A DNA stretch of 64,000 bases from JANRJY01 sp033763735 (GCA_033763735.1 JANRJY010000053.1:62001-126000), one strand, 5' to 3'. Positions 34,201 through 43,755 are shown, counted from the stretch's first letter. A program made the numbers and translations. The notes: a model not told the origin generated them from the letters alone.

Positions 34201-37200
34201 GAAGTTATCATATCCAAATTTAGGAGTTTCAGGTAATCCCGAAATAGTAATTACAGAAGATTTTGATTCTTGTAAACAACCATTTACCGGGTCAGAATAA
34301 AATGTTATAGCATAAACTCCTCCCGGAACAGTAGTAGTTAAGTTTAAAATCCCTGATGTAGTATTTAGTGGAATTCCAACTGTAGTTGTGGCAAATGAAC
34401 CCGGTGGAAACGCACCAAATGCTGTAGGACTTATAGAACCGGAATTGTTACAATACGCACCATAGCCATACGTAAAATTTGGAATATTAGGTCGATTACC
34501 TATAATCATTGAAGTAGAAGCTCCAGCAGGACTGCAACCACCTATGCCAGGTAGGCTATAAGTAATAATGTAATTATCTGCCGCACTTCCCAATGGATTG
34601 ATGATTCCGGTAGTAGGTTGTAACAATATGGTTGGTTTGTTTGAACCAAACGTTCCGGAATATCCGTTGGTGGAAACAACAGGTGATATAGATGTGATTT
34701 GCGTTTCGCATGCTGCTGCTACAGGATAACTAAAACTGTAAATGACTGGTTGCGATGTCACAGTAATAACAATGGATGGGGTTGTAAATACAGGGCATAT
34801 ACCGTTGGAAGCAGTAACAATTACTTCTGTAGTTGTGTAATACGGTCGGTTCGAATAAATATTAGAATTATTTCCAAAATCTTGTATCCAAGTTGCGCCT
34901 CCTGTTGTAGAAATATACCAATTAATATCAGGAGTGCCTGATGCAGGAAATGAATTATTGAAAGAGATTAATGAGTTTTGACCAGCACATAATTCCTTAT
35001 TAGTTGCAGCTAATCCTACAACTGTAGGAATGCCATCAATGGTTATATTTGCTGTAAATGAACCTGTGAATGTAACTATTCCAGAAACGCCAGTCACAGT
35101 TATACTTACCGGAAAAATGCCTGCAATACTAAAATTGATTAATGGTGGATTCAAACCCAAGGAAGTAGCTGTAAATGTAGATGGAATGGCAGTGGGACCA
35201 AAATCCCAATCCCATTTGATAAATTGAACACCTGCAATCGTATTTGTATTATTATAAAAATTCAAACGTGGTTGACTTAGGCAAGTTCTCCCGGGTATGA
35301 ACGGGGATGAAGTTGTATAATTTGCAATTATCGGACACGAAACTACCGATATCGTAAATATTCCCGAAACGGAGGTAAAACAACCCAGTGGATCCGTAAT
35401 ACTTGCTCTATATTGGGTAGTTTGTAATAAATATGGCGTTATAAATCCACCAGTTCCATTATCAATTCCGTTGGCATTTACCCAAGTAGATCCTGAAATA
35501 GAATATTCTTGCCAATTAATAGTGCCATTAAGACCAGATACCGACATATTGGTGCCATTTCCACTACACACATTTAAAGTAATGTTATTTGTAGGATTTA
35601 TGACTAAATCAGGCAAAATATTAATAGTGATACCAGATGAAGTATATACTGAGCACAGTCCATTTTTTGATGTAATCAGGTAGGATGTTGTTGAAATTAA
35701 TGGAGGGGAATTATATATAAGTGTGTTAGATCCTGAGCCTCCTACAGGTATTTGCCAATTTGGTGACAAAAATTGATACCATTGGTAAATTTCGTAAGTG
35801 TTTGTACTTGAAGCGGTTAAACTAAATGTTGCTTCTTTACAACCATCTCCATTAACTGTATTGGCAGTTAATCCGGTAATGGTAGAAAGTCCATCTACAG
35901 TTACATTGTAAAAAGTTGATCCAGTATAGGTATAATTGTTAATTACACCCGTTACCACTAATGAAATTGTTCGAATCCCTACAGAAGTTATGGTTGTAAG
36001 CGCAGAAACTCCCGGAGAGAATTTGTTAATTGAAGATGGTATTCCTCCATTGTCAACGGTCCATTCCCATTTTACAAACTGTACGCCAGAAATGGTAGGT
36101 GTATTTTCAGTAAAATTGAAAAAGGCATTTGAAACGCAAGCCCTATCGGACAGATAATTAGAGGCTCCTGTTATAGTAGACAATATTGGGCATGAAACTA
36201 CTGAAATGGTAAAATTTCCCGATGGAATGGTATTGCACAATCCTCCGAGCAAATCTCCAATTACCGCCCTGAAAATGGTGGTTCCCGTCAAAGAAATTGG
36301 GTTATAAATATTTCCCGAAGCACCCGAAATATCATTCCAACCCAAAAAAGTATCCGTTGTGCTTTGCCAACGTACAAAACCGTTTTGACCTACCACCGAT
36401 AAATTATATTTGCCCCCATAGCATACCGTTTGATAAGGTGGAGATACATCAATGATTCCCAATGGAGCTGTAGGTTCAATTCTATGACCAGGGGTAGTAA
36501 CTGCAGGACAAACACCATTCTTAATCGTGGTTCTGAAATACCCTAAAATAGTAATTGGAGGAGTTACCAATGTTCTATTAATTTCTCCTGGAATATCAAC
36601 AAAAGACAAATTATCAAAAGATTGTTGCCATTGAATCGATGGATTGGTATTACTTGAAGTTACGGTTACGCTTGCCTGATTGTTTCCACAGACCGTTTGA
36701 AATAATCCGGGTAAATATCCAGTGAAAGTTGAAAGCCCATCAATTGTAATTACTTGTTGGCTGATTGATCTGATGCCACCCGGTCCTGTAACCGTAAGTG
36801 AAATAGTTCTGGTTCCAAAACCTGTAAAACTTACCACAGGAGGATTTTGATTGGTAGATATTGCAGGAGACCCACTCGAAAATCCCCATCTCCAGGAGGT
36901 AATTGTTGAAACTGAAGATCCTGAAGCAAAAGATGCATCAGAAAATACAAAGGTTGACCTTGGAACTGTTTGACAAATGGGTGAGACTGTGGTACTATTA
37001 ATTGCAGATGTTACCGTACAAAATTCGGAAGATACGGTTACAACATTTGACAATACCGTAGAACAATTGGTACCTGATTGTACATAAGTTACAGCAGCTC
37101 GATAGTAAGTAAGTTGAGGGGTTGTTAATGCCGGAGGAGTGTACGTAGTTACATTAGGCCCCCCAACCGAAAAGTTGAAAAACGAACCCGTACTAGTTTC

Positions 37201-38169
37201 ATCAGTCCATAGGGTGCCATTTAATGATTTCTGCCATCGTACTTTACCAAAAAAACCGGAAAGTGTCATGGTAGTTTGTGTGTTTAAGCAAATTATTTGA
37301 TTTGTGATGCTCACATTTCCCGCAGTACTCACACCATCCACCGGATAATAAATGGTATTTGTGGCTTGTGGTGTGCATCCCGGGCCAAATAAAAGAGCTC
37401 TGAAATTGTGACTGGTTGTTAATACCGGAGTAATTACTGAGGTAAGGTTAGCTCCAGTATAATTTAGCCAACCTGTCCCTGCAACCGAGTATTGCCATTG
37501 GATAGCACCAATAGCATTTGCACCAGAATTTAAAACTAAGGTATTACACAAAAAATTTACTGTGGCATCCGTAATATTATCCGGATATACATTATTTAAA
37601 ACCGTTGAAAATGAATTACTTGCTACAACACAACTTCCGGTATTATAACTATAAAAAATTGGATATGTCCCTGCTGGAATTATTCTTGCAGTAGTAACTA
37701 CTCCTGTGGTAGTATTAATATATGCTTCAAGTGAAGGTTCTAAAAAAGTACTGAATGTACCACCGGATGTAGTTGAACTAATAATTGGAGATAAGGGGTT
37801 CCCGTATCCCCCATTGTAGGTGTACATACATATAGGTGAGTCGTATGAGAGTGTGGGAGTGGCTGCAGCTGAAGCAGTTACAGTAATGCTGCTGGTCATA
37901 GTAGAATTTAGTACCCCATCAGAAACTACTTGGACTACATTATAAGTGCCTGGTGTTGAATAAGAAATAGAGTAAGGACCTGAACCTGTTTTTGTAACAC
38001 CGTTCCCAAAATCCCAATAATAAAACAAGGCACCTGTGGAAGCATCTCTGTAATGAACATAACTATTCTGACACACATTACTTGTTGACTTTTCAAAGCC
38101 AGCAACAGGTTGTGCATTGATTATTTCCGTAATAAAAAAACATAAAACTAATAAGAATATTTTTTTCAT
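31234..38169 (-). CDS. Giant PKD-repeat adhesin with type B sorting domain
   Basis: 2311 residues from the ATG at 38169 (a TTG two codons upstream is less likely). Signal peptide MKKIFLLVLCFFITEIINAQ. Residue 20 onward is a PKD domain (YYWDFGNGVTKTGSG... GTYNVVQVVSDG), then several PKD-like and Ig-like units of about 90-100 residues rich in Ser/Thr/Asn, with recurring 'CP...ITV' and 'YxxPxxxGC' blocks. The last about 90 residues (NFIPNALTPESVGSNSNW... LPAATYWYLIDRKDG) form the gliding-motility-associated CHU_C type B sorting domain. Probably a very large surface adhesin. The start overlaps the porP stop by one base (TGATG), so the two are coupled. Confidence 0.88.
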   Translation of the reverse strand: MKKIFLLVLCFFITEIINAQPVAGFEKSTSNVCQNSYVHYRDASTGALFYYWDFGNGVTKTGSGPYSISYSTPGTYNVVQVVSDGVLNSTMTSSITVTASAAATPTLSYDSPICMYTYNGGYGNPLSPIISSTTSGGTFSTFLEPSLEAYINTTTGVVTTARIIPAGTYPIFYSYNTGSCVVASNSFSTVLNNVYPDNITDATVNFLCNTLVLNSGANAIGAIQWQYSVAGTGWLNYTGANLTSVITPVLTTSHNFRALLFGPGCTPQATNTIYYPVDGVSTAGNVSITNQIICLNTQTTMTLSGFFGKVRWQKSLNGTLWTDETSTGSFFNFSVGGPNVTTYTPPALTTPQLTYYRAAVTYVQSGTNCSTVLSNVVTVSSEFCTVTSAINSTTVSPICQTVPRSTFVFSDASFASGSSVSTITSWRWGFSSGSPAISTNQNPPVVSFTGFGTRTISLTVTGPGGIRSISQQVITIDGLSTFTGYLPGLFQTVCGNNQASVTVTSSNTNPSIQWQQSFDNLSFVDIPGEINRTLVTPPITILGYFRTTIKNGVCPAVTTPGHRIEPTAPLGIIDVSPPYQTVCYGGKYNLSVVGQNGFVRWQSTTDTFLGWNDISGASGNIYNPISLTGTTIFRAVIGDLLGGLCNTIPSGNFTISVVSCPILSTITGASNYLSDRACVSNAFFNFTENTPTISGVQFVKWEWTVDNGGIPSSINKFSPGVSALTTITSVGIRTISLVVTGVINNYTYTGSTFYNVTVDGLSTITGLTANTVNGDGCKEATFSLTASSTNTYEIYQWYQFLSPNWQIPVGGSGSNTLIYNSPPLISTTSYLITSKNGLCSVYTSSGITINILPDLVINPTNNITLNVCSGNGTNMSVSGLNGTINWQEYSISGSTWVNANGIDNGTGGFITPYLLQTTQYRASITDPLGCFTSVSGIFTISVVSCPIIANYTTSSPFIPGRTCLSQPRLNFYNNTNTIAGVQFIKWDWDFGPTAIPSTFTATSLGLNPPLINFSIAGIFPVSITVTGVSGIVTFTGSFTANITIDGIPTVVGLAATNKELCAGQNSLISFNNSFPASGTPDINWYISTTGGATWIQDFGNNSNIYSNRPYYTTTEVIVTASNGICPVFTTPSIVITVTSQPVIYSFSYPVAAACETQITSISPVVSTNGYSGTFGSNKPTILLQPTTGIINPLGSAADNYIITYSLPGIGGCSPAGASTSMIIGNRPNIPNFTYGYGAYCNNSGSISPTAFGAFPPGSFATTTVGIPLNTTSGILNLTTTVPGGVYAITFYSDPVNGCLQESKSSVITISGLPETPKFGYDNFFYCNGIGLIPMPTSTGIAPGDGGSWTIFPNNNISINTTGSVNVSSLTGRGSYTVYYTKPANGGCLNPVSNFAIFFVDQLPLTPNFNYGINPQYCTNVNIPLPNRISGVSGGAFYSTSADITVDPTSGEVTPKSFNISNGPRIIEYRINAGLVCPSVVGQALITFIGLPNPELTIPKTIFCNNEINAMLTVTGNPAGGSFYVTSTNGSNVAIPGSIMSISGTANPQVGQLNFNSNTPQQIYFARYIANVSSGCAVSTVPSNFVQFYIQDDPPTPIFDYGFNLLCENNKILPINKVDSTFANASYSCDSAKISFLSNGSAFLNSVANGIYIITVTNLALVPSGVTTGTSQCLNKSSTATITVNGNLGNTVPSINYDKLLSGYCSTDGFAYPTVTLTGGTYYTYTPGILLDPITGIITISSSISIPILSFSVNYKKNRSVGCPPDTSNSPANINIYRSYQPPFISYTYPEFCQSENDPVANGSFDLKGAFNSNPIGLVFVSSLLGKIDMKKSAPGSYTVIYRTPSINDVPCPVLTASTNLTIYKVPDKPSISYAGPYCNDIVPLISLTSRINLSTNGYFIASPGLQINTLTGEINVNNVSGGTYSVQYVNPPNGICNAVVSDKSDIVINQKPETPIVDYSKEIQCNTGTLLPNQGSILTQGGYFKSATSLVLDSLTGEIDLQRSIPGKYIINYIVPASKGCAIQYDTSTVSIVSPKVGLVELVNKIGEICGGQSVDIRISDYNGKIRWQEKRSSTGLWSNSQGTFSDSTLIFKTYPLTENVKFRAVVNVSLCPNEAYSDSVFLRVVPESKGGVAIADTNLICYKLNTQIRLFDSKGSIQWQFSRDSLFGFADLLENQTVRDSVLSTPNQNEYGSILYYRAKVTSGTCSEDFSNIVGIRVCQTGNFIPNALTPESVGSNSNWTLFQLNLRDYAEIKIFNIHGIVVASFNGTYFNRDEFAGWDGGNLPAATYWYLIDRKDGSKPITGSITVLK

Positions 38170-39227
38170 CACCAATAATCAGAAGGAGAAATAACGCGTA
38201 CTTTGGGTACAATTCTGTAATTCACATAAATTTCATGCGAACCTTTACTTACGGGGTTCAAATAACCCAATGTAAGGTCGTAAGCATAACCCACTTCATA
38301 ATTTTCATTAAACCGACCACCTGCCAAAAATATTAAGCCCTGCTCATTTCTGTAAGACACTCCAAGCCAAAACAAGTGCTTGTCTTTCCAGGCTATTTCT
38401 TTGTATTTCAGTTTAATATTTATATCAAACGAAGGTAAGTTCACAGTTTCTGTATACTTAACAACTATTGAAGGAATCGCATCTATTCTTGGGTCAGGAA
38501 GCAAATTAAAAACACCCCCTACATTAGCATAATAATGCCTTACCAAACGATTGGTACCAGTTCTTTCAGCAAAAAAACGATCTTCAATTTTATTGGAGAA
38601 TAAGTTTTGAGCAGATACTCCAGCAAACCAAAGATTATGATATAGCCAAAGACCTGCATTTCCATTAGGAAGTAATCGGCTAAAACTACTAACAGGTATT
38701 GATTTGTCGCGTAATTCTGCATTATTGCCATTGACCATAAATTGTTGGATACCTGCGGATAAACCAAATGAAAGACGGATGTCATCTGTGAGAGGAGTAT
38801 CATATGCATAACTCACCATCACATTATTGGTAGTAATAATAGGTCCGGTTTGTTCACTGCTTATTATAAATCCTATTCCGTTGTGCCAGTCGTTTTGTTT
38901 CATATGTCTGCGCCTTTGCAATGGATGATCCTTCCCAACGTGTCCATTACCTGACAAATAAAAACTTGATGGTGCATCATTTACACCAACCCACTGATAC
39001 CTGTAAGACGCACCAATGTTGTATAATTCAGTCGTTCCGGCAAAAGCAGGATTTATAATATATGGGTTAAGCATATATTGACTATAAAAAGGAATTTGTT
39101 GCGCTTTAATACCTGTTAAAATTAGAAATATAAAAAGTAAAGTAAAGGACCTGAATACCTTCAAGTTAAATATTTTTTGGGTTATTAAATTGTTAAAATA
39201 ATATAAACTATTATTAGAATAGTGCAA
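38169..39227 (-). CDS. PorP/SprF family type IX secretion membrane protein
   Basis: 352 residues. After a signal peptide (IKAQ near 43; a TTG at 39164 would give a shorter one) comes the family signature QIPFYSQYMLNPYIINPAFAGT, then a 14-strand-like outer-membrane barrel ending YVNYRIVPKVR. PorP/SprF proteins help secrete or anchor type IX cargo with the CHU_C domain; SprF in Flavobacterium is needed for secretion of the SprB adhesin. Here the cargo gene follows directly and is coupled, so this PorP probably serves the giant adhesin. The order is porP then adhesin. Confidence 0.92.
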   Translation of the reverse strand: MHYSNNSLYYFNNLITQKIFNLKVFRSFTLLFIFLILTGIKAQQIPFYSQYMLNPYIINPAFAGTTELYNIGASYRYQWVGVNDAPSSFYLSGNGHVGKDHPLQRRRHMKQNDWHNGIGFIISSEQTGPIITTNNVMVSYAYDTPLTDDIRLSFGLSAGIQQFMVNGNNAELRDKSIPVSSFSRLLPNGNAGLWLYHNLWFAGVSAQNLFSNKIEDRFFAERTGTNRLVRHYYANVGGVFNLLPDPRIDAIPSIVVKYTETVNLPSFDINIKLKYKEIAWKDKHLFWLGVSYRNEQGLIFLAGGRFNENYEVGYAYDLTLGYLNPVSKGSHEIYVNYRIVPKVRVISPSDYW

Positions 39228-39555
39228 TACAAAAGATGTGTTTGTTATTTGTTTGGTTGTTTGGTCAGCGAATATAATGATAATTATCGCTATTTCACTA
39301 AAATTATTATCGTTTATTCAAAAAAACTCTAAAGCAATTTATTAGATTTATTATATTTTGTATATATCACACATTTGTGCATCTAAGTTCATAAATTCTA
39401 TTAAATTGTTAAAAAATGCATTTAAAAATAGATACAGTATATTTTATTAATTTTATTCACTTTAGTTCACACAAATATTAATTTAATTGAAGATTAATAT
39501 AGGTAAAAACAATATCTTTATAACTTTACCTTTTTAACAAATAGACCTATCTCCA
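39228..39555. other. Divergent AT-rich spacer between porP and the HlyD gene
   Basis: 328 bp with no gene. It holds four near-repeats of TTTG (39240-39265) and, before the HlyD gene, TATCTTTA (39513-39520) and TAACTTTA (39521-39528), each one base off the -7 consensus. No strong hairpin is seen. Confidence 0.4.
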
Positions 39556-40641
39556 ATGATGAAAAATTTAATATTTTATTTGATACTTCTCAACATATTG
39601 TTTGGTTGTAAAAGTAAAATTGAAAAAATCAAACCTCAATTAGCATCCATAACCGAATCGGTATATGCATCCGGATTGATTAAAAGCAAAAATCAATATA
39701 ATGCCTATGTAACTGTTAATGGCACAATTGAGCATATTTTTGTTTCAGAAGGTGACACCGTAAAGAAAGGCACCCCTATTCTTTATATTTCTAATATAGC
39801 TCAAAAGCTTAGTAAAGAAAATGCATCTCTAGCTGCACAATTTGCAGATATTAATAATAATAAAGAAAAACTAAATGACGCTAAAGCAGCAATTGCAATA
39901 AGTAAAGAAAAACTGTTAAATGATTCCGCATTGTATTTTCGTCAAAAGGATCTTTGGAGCCAACAAGTAGGCACTAAAATTGAACTTGAGGCTAAAGAAT
40001 TGCTTTACAAAAATTCTAAAGCTGCTTATGAGTCAGCAGTAATTAAGTATAACGAATTAAAAAGGCAAATTGACTTTTCGTCCGCTCAAGCAAAAAAAAA
40101 TTTCTTGATATCAAGCAAACTCGAAAGTGATTACACTTTAAGGAGCCAGGTAGATGGTATTGTATATAGCTTAAGCAAAGAAGTTGGTGAAATAGTCAGC
40201 GCCCAAACACCTCTTGCTGTAATTGGAGATGCCAAAAGATTCAAACTAGAAATGCAAGTGGATGAATATGACATACTTAAAATAAAAAAAGGACTACCCG
40301 TACTTGTAACCATGGATAGCTATAAAGGAAAAGTATTTGAAGCACAGGTCACTAAAATATTTCCAATTATGAATGAAAGAAGCAAAACATTTTTAGTAGA
40401 AGCTGAATTTATAAATGCACCTGCTGTACTTTATCCTAATATATCATTTGAGGCTAATATTGTTCTTCAATCAAAATCCAATGCATTATTAATTCCACGA
40501 AACTATTTGTATAATGATTCAATTGTAACCAAATCAAATGGAGAAAATATCAATGTAAAAACTGGTCTTAAAGATTATCAAAAAATTGAAATTATATCAG
40601 GATTAAGTGCTGAAGATGAATTAATTAAACCCACATTATGA
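39556..40641 (+). CDS. HlyD/MacA-type adaptor lipoprotein of an ABC exporter
   Basis: 361 residues with lipobox ILFGC (Cys18). A biotinyl-lipoyl-like half (YVTVNGTIEHIFVSEGDTVKKGTPIL, 51-77), an alpha-helical hairpin rich in Lys/Ala (85-185), the second half-lipoyl SQVDGIVYSLSKEVGEIVSAQTPLAVIGD, and a beta-barrel domain. It bridges the inner-membrane ABC permease to an outer-membrane channel; no TolC homologue is adjacent. The stop overlaps the FtsX-like permease start by 4 bp. First gene of a three-gene MacAB-like operon. Confidence 0.9.
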   Translation: MMKNLIFYLILLNILFGCKSKIEKIKPQLASITESVYASGLIKSKNQYNAYVTVNGTIEHIFVSEGDTVKKGTPILYISNIAQKLSKENASLAAQFADINNNKEKLNDAKAAIAISKEKLLNDSALYFRQKDLWSQQVGTKIELEAKELLYKNSKAAYESAVIKYNELKRQIDFSSAQAKKNFLISSKLESDYTLRSQVDGIVYSLSKEVGEIVSAQTPLAVIGDAKRFKLEMQVDEYDILKIKKGLPVLVTMDSYKGKVFEAQVTKIFPIMNERSKTFLVEAEFINAPAVLYPNISFEANIVLQSKSNALLIPRNYLYNDSIVTKSNGENINVKTGLKDYQKIEIISGLSAEDELIKPTL

Positions 40642-41897
40642 AATTCAAACTAATAGCAAGTGTTTCAGTTTCATTATTGCTCGCGCGTTGGAAACAAACT
40701 TTAGTTGCGGCTATTGGGGTTACTTTTAGCATTACTATGTTTATTACCCTTTTAAGTTTTATGTCAGGGCTCAATGACATGCTGGATAATCTAATACTTA
40801 ATAGAACACCCCATGTAAGATTGTATAATGAAATTCTTCCTTCTAATCACCAACCCATTGAATTGTCAGACAAATACAAAAACTCATATAATTTTATAAG
40901 GTCTATTAAGCCTAAAAATGAAAGATTACAGATATATAACTATGGGGCCATAGTTAAAGCGATAAAAAATGACAGCAGAGTACTTGGAATTGCACCAAAA
41001 ATTACAACACAGGTATTTTATAATGTAGGGCCTATCGATCTTACCGGGGTTATTAATGGTATTGATGTGGATGAAGAAAACCGATTGTTTACTTTCAAAG
41101 ATTATGTAACTACCGGCAATTATATTGACCTAAAAAATGTTCCCAATAGTATTGTACTTGGCAAAGGAGCTGCAGAAAAAATGCTAGCAAATATTGGAGA
41201 TGTAATTCAAGTTACCACTACCAAAGGACAAATTATGCAACTAAAAGTAGTAGGGTATTTTCAGTCGGGGATTCAAGATATTGACAAAGTTCAAAGTTAT
41301 GCATCAATCAGTACCACTCAAAAACTACTGGGAGAATCCAATAGTTATATTACTGATATTCAAATCAAATTGAAAGATATTTTAATTGCTCCTGCTACAT
41401 CAATTGAATATGGCAAATTGTTTGATGTTGAATCCATAGATATAAAAACCGCAAATTCACAATTCGAAACCGGAAGTTTTGTTCGAACCCTAATTTCATA
41501 TGCGGTCGGCATCACTTTACTTATTGTAGCAGGCTTTGGAATATACAACATACTAAATATGATGATCTATGAGAAAATGGATACCATTGCTATACTAAAA
41601 GCAACCGGGTTTTCGGGTGCAGATGTTAATATGGTTTTTATTACAATAGCTTTGAGTATAGGAGTGTTTGGAGGCGGACTAGGTTTATTATTTGGTTTCG
41701 GATTAAGTAACGTTATCGACAATATTCCATTCAATACAGCTGCATTGCCTACAATCAAAACATTCCCAATTAATTACAATCCTAAATTTTATATGATTGC
41801 AACTATTTTTTCAATTGTAACCACCTATTTGGCAGGTTTTTTCCCTTCACGTAAAGCAAGTAAAATTGATCCTGTAGTGATCATTAGAGGCAAATAA
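40638..41897 (+). CDS. FtsX-family ABC transporter permease (MacB-type)
   Basis: 419 residues: N-terminal transmembrane helix with LLLARWKQTLVAAIGVTFSITMFITLLSFMSG, a periplasmic MacB-like domain (about 50-285), then three helices of the FtsX fold ending GFFPSRKASKIDPVVIIRG, the standard MacB C-terminal motif. With its ATPase it would power export of a lipoprotein, peptide or drug. Overlaps the adaptor gene by 4 bp and is one base from the ATPase gene. Confidence 0.92.
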   Translation: MKFKLIASVSVSLLLARWKQTLVAAIGVTFSITMFITLLSFMSGLNDMLDNLILNRTPHVRLYNEILPSNHQPIELSDKYKNSYNFIRSIKPKNERLQIYNYGAIVKAIKNDSRVLGIAPKITTQVFYNVGPIDLTGVINGIDVDEENRLFTFKDYVTTGNYIDLKNVPNSIVLGKGAAEKMLANIGDVIQVTTTKGQIMQLKVVGYFQSGIQDIDKVQSYASISTTQKLLGESNSYITDIQIKLKDILIAPATSIEYGKLFDVESIDIKTANSQFETGSFVRTLISYAVGITLLIVAGFGIYNILNMMIYEKMDTIAILKATGFSGADVNMVFITIALSIGVFGGGLGLLFGFGLSNVIDNIPFNTAALPTIKTFPINYNPKFYMIATIFSIVTTYLAGFFPSRKASKIDPVVIIRGK

Positions 41898-41898
41898 T

Positions 41899-42579
41899 AT
41901 GGAAAGGATAATTCTCGAAGCTAAAAGCATTTCAAAATACTTTCACGACCCTACTACCATACAGGTGCTTAAAGATGTGAGCTTTAATATCAAGGGCAGC
42001 GAATTTATTTCCATTATTGGAAAGTCTGGGTGTGGCAAATCAACATTGTTGTACATTCTGAGCACAATGGATACCGACTACGAAGGTACTTTGATGATAG
42101 ATGGTGTGGCCATGCGCAATAAAAGGGAAGGTGAACTCGCCAAAGTGCGTAACGAAAAAATCGGATTTGTATTTCAATTTCATTATTTACTCAACGAATT
42201 TTCAGTACTTCGAAATGTAATGTTGCCAGGTTTAAAATTAGCAAAATATTCTGAAAAAGAAGTTGAGAGTAGAGCATATGAAAAGCTTAAAATATTAGGC
42301 ATTGAAAATGAAGCACTTAAAAACCCAAATCAACTATCGGGAGGGCAAAAACAACGAGTAGCGATTGCCAGAGCATTGATTAATGATCCTTTAATTGTGA
42401 TGGGTGACGAACCTACCGGGAATCTTGACAAAAAAAACAGCGAAATCGTGTTCAATATTTTCAAAGAATTGGCTGAGGTATATAAACAATCCTTATTAAT
42501 TGTAACCCACGATAATGAATTTGCAGCCCGCACCCACCGAATTATTGAAATGGAAGATGGGAAGATAATAAGGATGTAG
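41899..42579 (+). CDS. LolD/MacB-type ABC transporter ATP-binding protein
   Basis: 226 residues. Walker A GKSGCGKST (near 40), Q loop FQFHYLLNEFSVLRN, signature LSGGQKQRVAIARAL (about 147-161), Walker B LIVMGDEPTGNLD, and H loop VTHD. The insertion FHYLLNEFSV in the Q loop region is typical of LolD/MacB/FtsE-type ATPases. Third gene of the adaptor-permease-ATPase operon. Confidence 0.94.
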   Translation: MERIILEAKSISKYFHDPTTIQVLKDVSFNIKGSEFISIIGKSGCGKSTLLYILSTMDTDYEGTLMIDGVAMRNKREGELAKVRNEKIGFVFQFHYLLNEFSVLRNVMLPGLKLAKYSEKEVESRAYEKLKILGIENEALKNPNQLSGGQKQRVAIARALINDPLIVMGDEPTGNLDKKNSEIVFNIFKELAEVYKQSLLIVTHDNEFAARTHRIIEMEDGKIIRM

Positions 42580-42610
42580 ATAACAAGAAGATATTTGGGA
42601 ATTAATTATC

Positions 42611-42628
42611 AATTATTAATTAATAATT
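42611..42628. repeat. 18-bp perfect palindrome between convergent genes
   Basis: AATTATTAATTAATAATT is its own reverse complement. It lies in the 79-bp spacer between the ABC ATPase and msrA stops. AT-only, without a T run of its own; a weak bidirectional terminator or chance are both possible. Confidence 0.5.
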
Positions 42629-42658
42629 AAATTGTTATAGCTTGAAAGACTAAAACAC

Positions 42659-43288
42659 TTAGTTTTTCTTTATCTTATCCTTGAATACTTTTTTAAATTT
42701 ATCAACTTTTGGTTTTACAACATAATAGCAATAAGGTTGAGCACTATTGTCGTTATAATAGTTTTGGTGGTAATCTTCCGCGATATAAAACTTCGATTCC
42801 GGAACTATTTCAGTCACAATGGGTTTGTCATACGCTCCGGAAGCATTCAATTGCGTTTTTATTTCAGTGGCTATTTTCTTTTGTTCCTCATTATGATAAA
42901 ATATGGCTGATCGATATTGCGTGCCCACATCATTTCCCTGACGATTCAATGTTGTTGGGTCATGGGTTTGGAAGAACACCTCTAATATATCTTTGAAGGT
43001 TGTTTTTTTAGGATCATAATACACTTGAACCACTTCTGCGTGGCCGGTATTGCCTGTACATACTTCTTTGTAAGTAGGATTGGCTTTACTACCTCCCATA
43101 TATCCGGATGCTATTTTTTCAACGCCTTCCATTTGTTGAAAAACGGCTTCAACACACCAAAAACATCCTGCGCCTAAAGTGGCGGTATCTAAAGTATTCA
43201 TTTTTAAGGGTTTAGAAATAGTTTCTTTTTTTTGAGCACAAGCCAATATGCTAATTGCTATACAACTAATTATGCCAATTGATTTCAT
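42659..43288 (-). CDS. msrA: Peptide-methionine (S)-S-oxide reductase, lipoprotein form
   Basis: Reduces methionine S-sulfoxide in proteins. From the ATG at 43288 it has 209 residues and a lipobox SILAC, so it is a membrane-attached periplasmic form. The catalytic Cys lies in GAGCFWCVEAVFQQ, followed by GYMGGSKANPTYKEVCTGNTGHAEVVQVYYDP and TQYRSAIFY. The downstream QPYCYYVVKPKVDKFKK holds the recycling Cys region. An upstream ATG at 43309 would give a less convincing signal. Confidence 0.94.
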   Translation of the reverse strand: MKSIGIISCIAISILACAQKKETISKPLKMNTLDTATLGAGCFWCVEAVFQQMEGVEKIASGYMGGSKANPTYKEVCTGNTGHAEVVQVYYDPKKTTFKDILEVFFQTHDPTTLNRQGNDVGTQYRSAIFYHNEEQKKIATEIKTQLNASGAYDKPIVTEIVPESKFYIAEDYHQNYYNDNSAQPYCYYVVKPKVDKFKKVFKDKIKKN

Positions 43289-43475
43289 TTGATTTTTTGT
43301 TAATAACAATACTTATACGTATTAAGTTTACAGATATGCAAACATTTTTAAATTGTGTTCAAATAAAATTATGAAATTATTTTTTTTAATTTTGTGATCC
43401 CTAAAAGATACACATCTAAATTACTTTCTACTTATTTATAAGTTCACTGTAATCTCAATACCATTATTTTAACTA

Positions 43476-43508
43476 TTTGTTAGATGTGATGGAATTGTTT
43501 TAATTTTG
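43476..43508 (+). promoter_or_regulatory. Promoter of the ParD/ParE-like pair
   Basis: TTTG (43476-43479), 21-bp spacer, TAATTTTG (43501-43508). It lies 16 bp before the ATG of the putative antitoxin. Confidence 0.6.
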
Positions 43509-43524
43509 TAAAAACTACATAAAT

Positions 43525-43755
43525 ATGAATAACCTCCAATTCAATCAAGAGTTAAATACTTATTTGCCACTTTTGAATAACACACAACAGAAACTATTGC
43601 TTGATGTAGTTAAAAATATATTAAATGTAGAACCAAAAGCAAATCGAATTACTTTAAAAAAGTATAATGAAGAACTAGATCATTCTTCCAAACAAATTGA
43701 AAATGGGCAAGTAATTTCAAATAAGGATTTATTGAAAAGCTTGAATGAAAAATAA
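43525..43755 (+). CDS. Putative antitoxin (76 aa) of a ParD/ParE-like pair
   Basis: 76-residue protein with mostly helical character (LLNNTQQKLLLDVVKNIL) and a polar C-terminal tail ending LKSLNEK. The sequence resembles small antitoxins that bind RelE/ParE toxins through a C-terminal helix. The 3' end overlaps the toxin start by 11 bp. DNA-binding by its N-terminus is expected from the family but no clear ribbon-helix-helix is seen. Confidence 0.7.
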   Translation: MNNLQFNQELNTYLPLLNNTQQKLLLDVVKNILNVEPKANRITLKKYNEELDHSSKQIENGQVISNKDLLKSLNEK

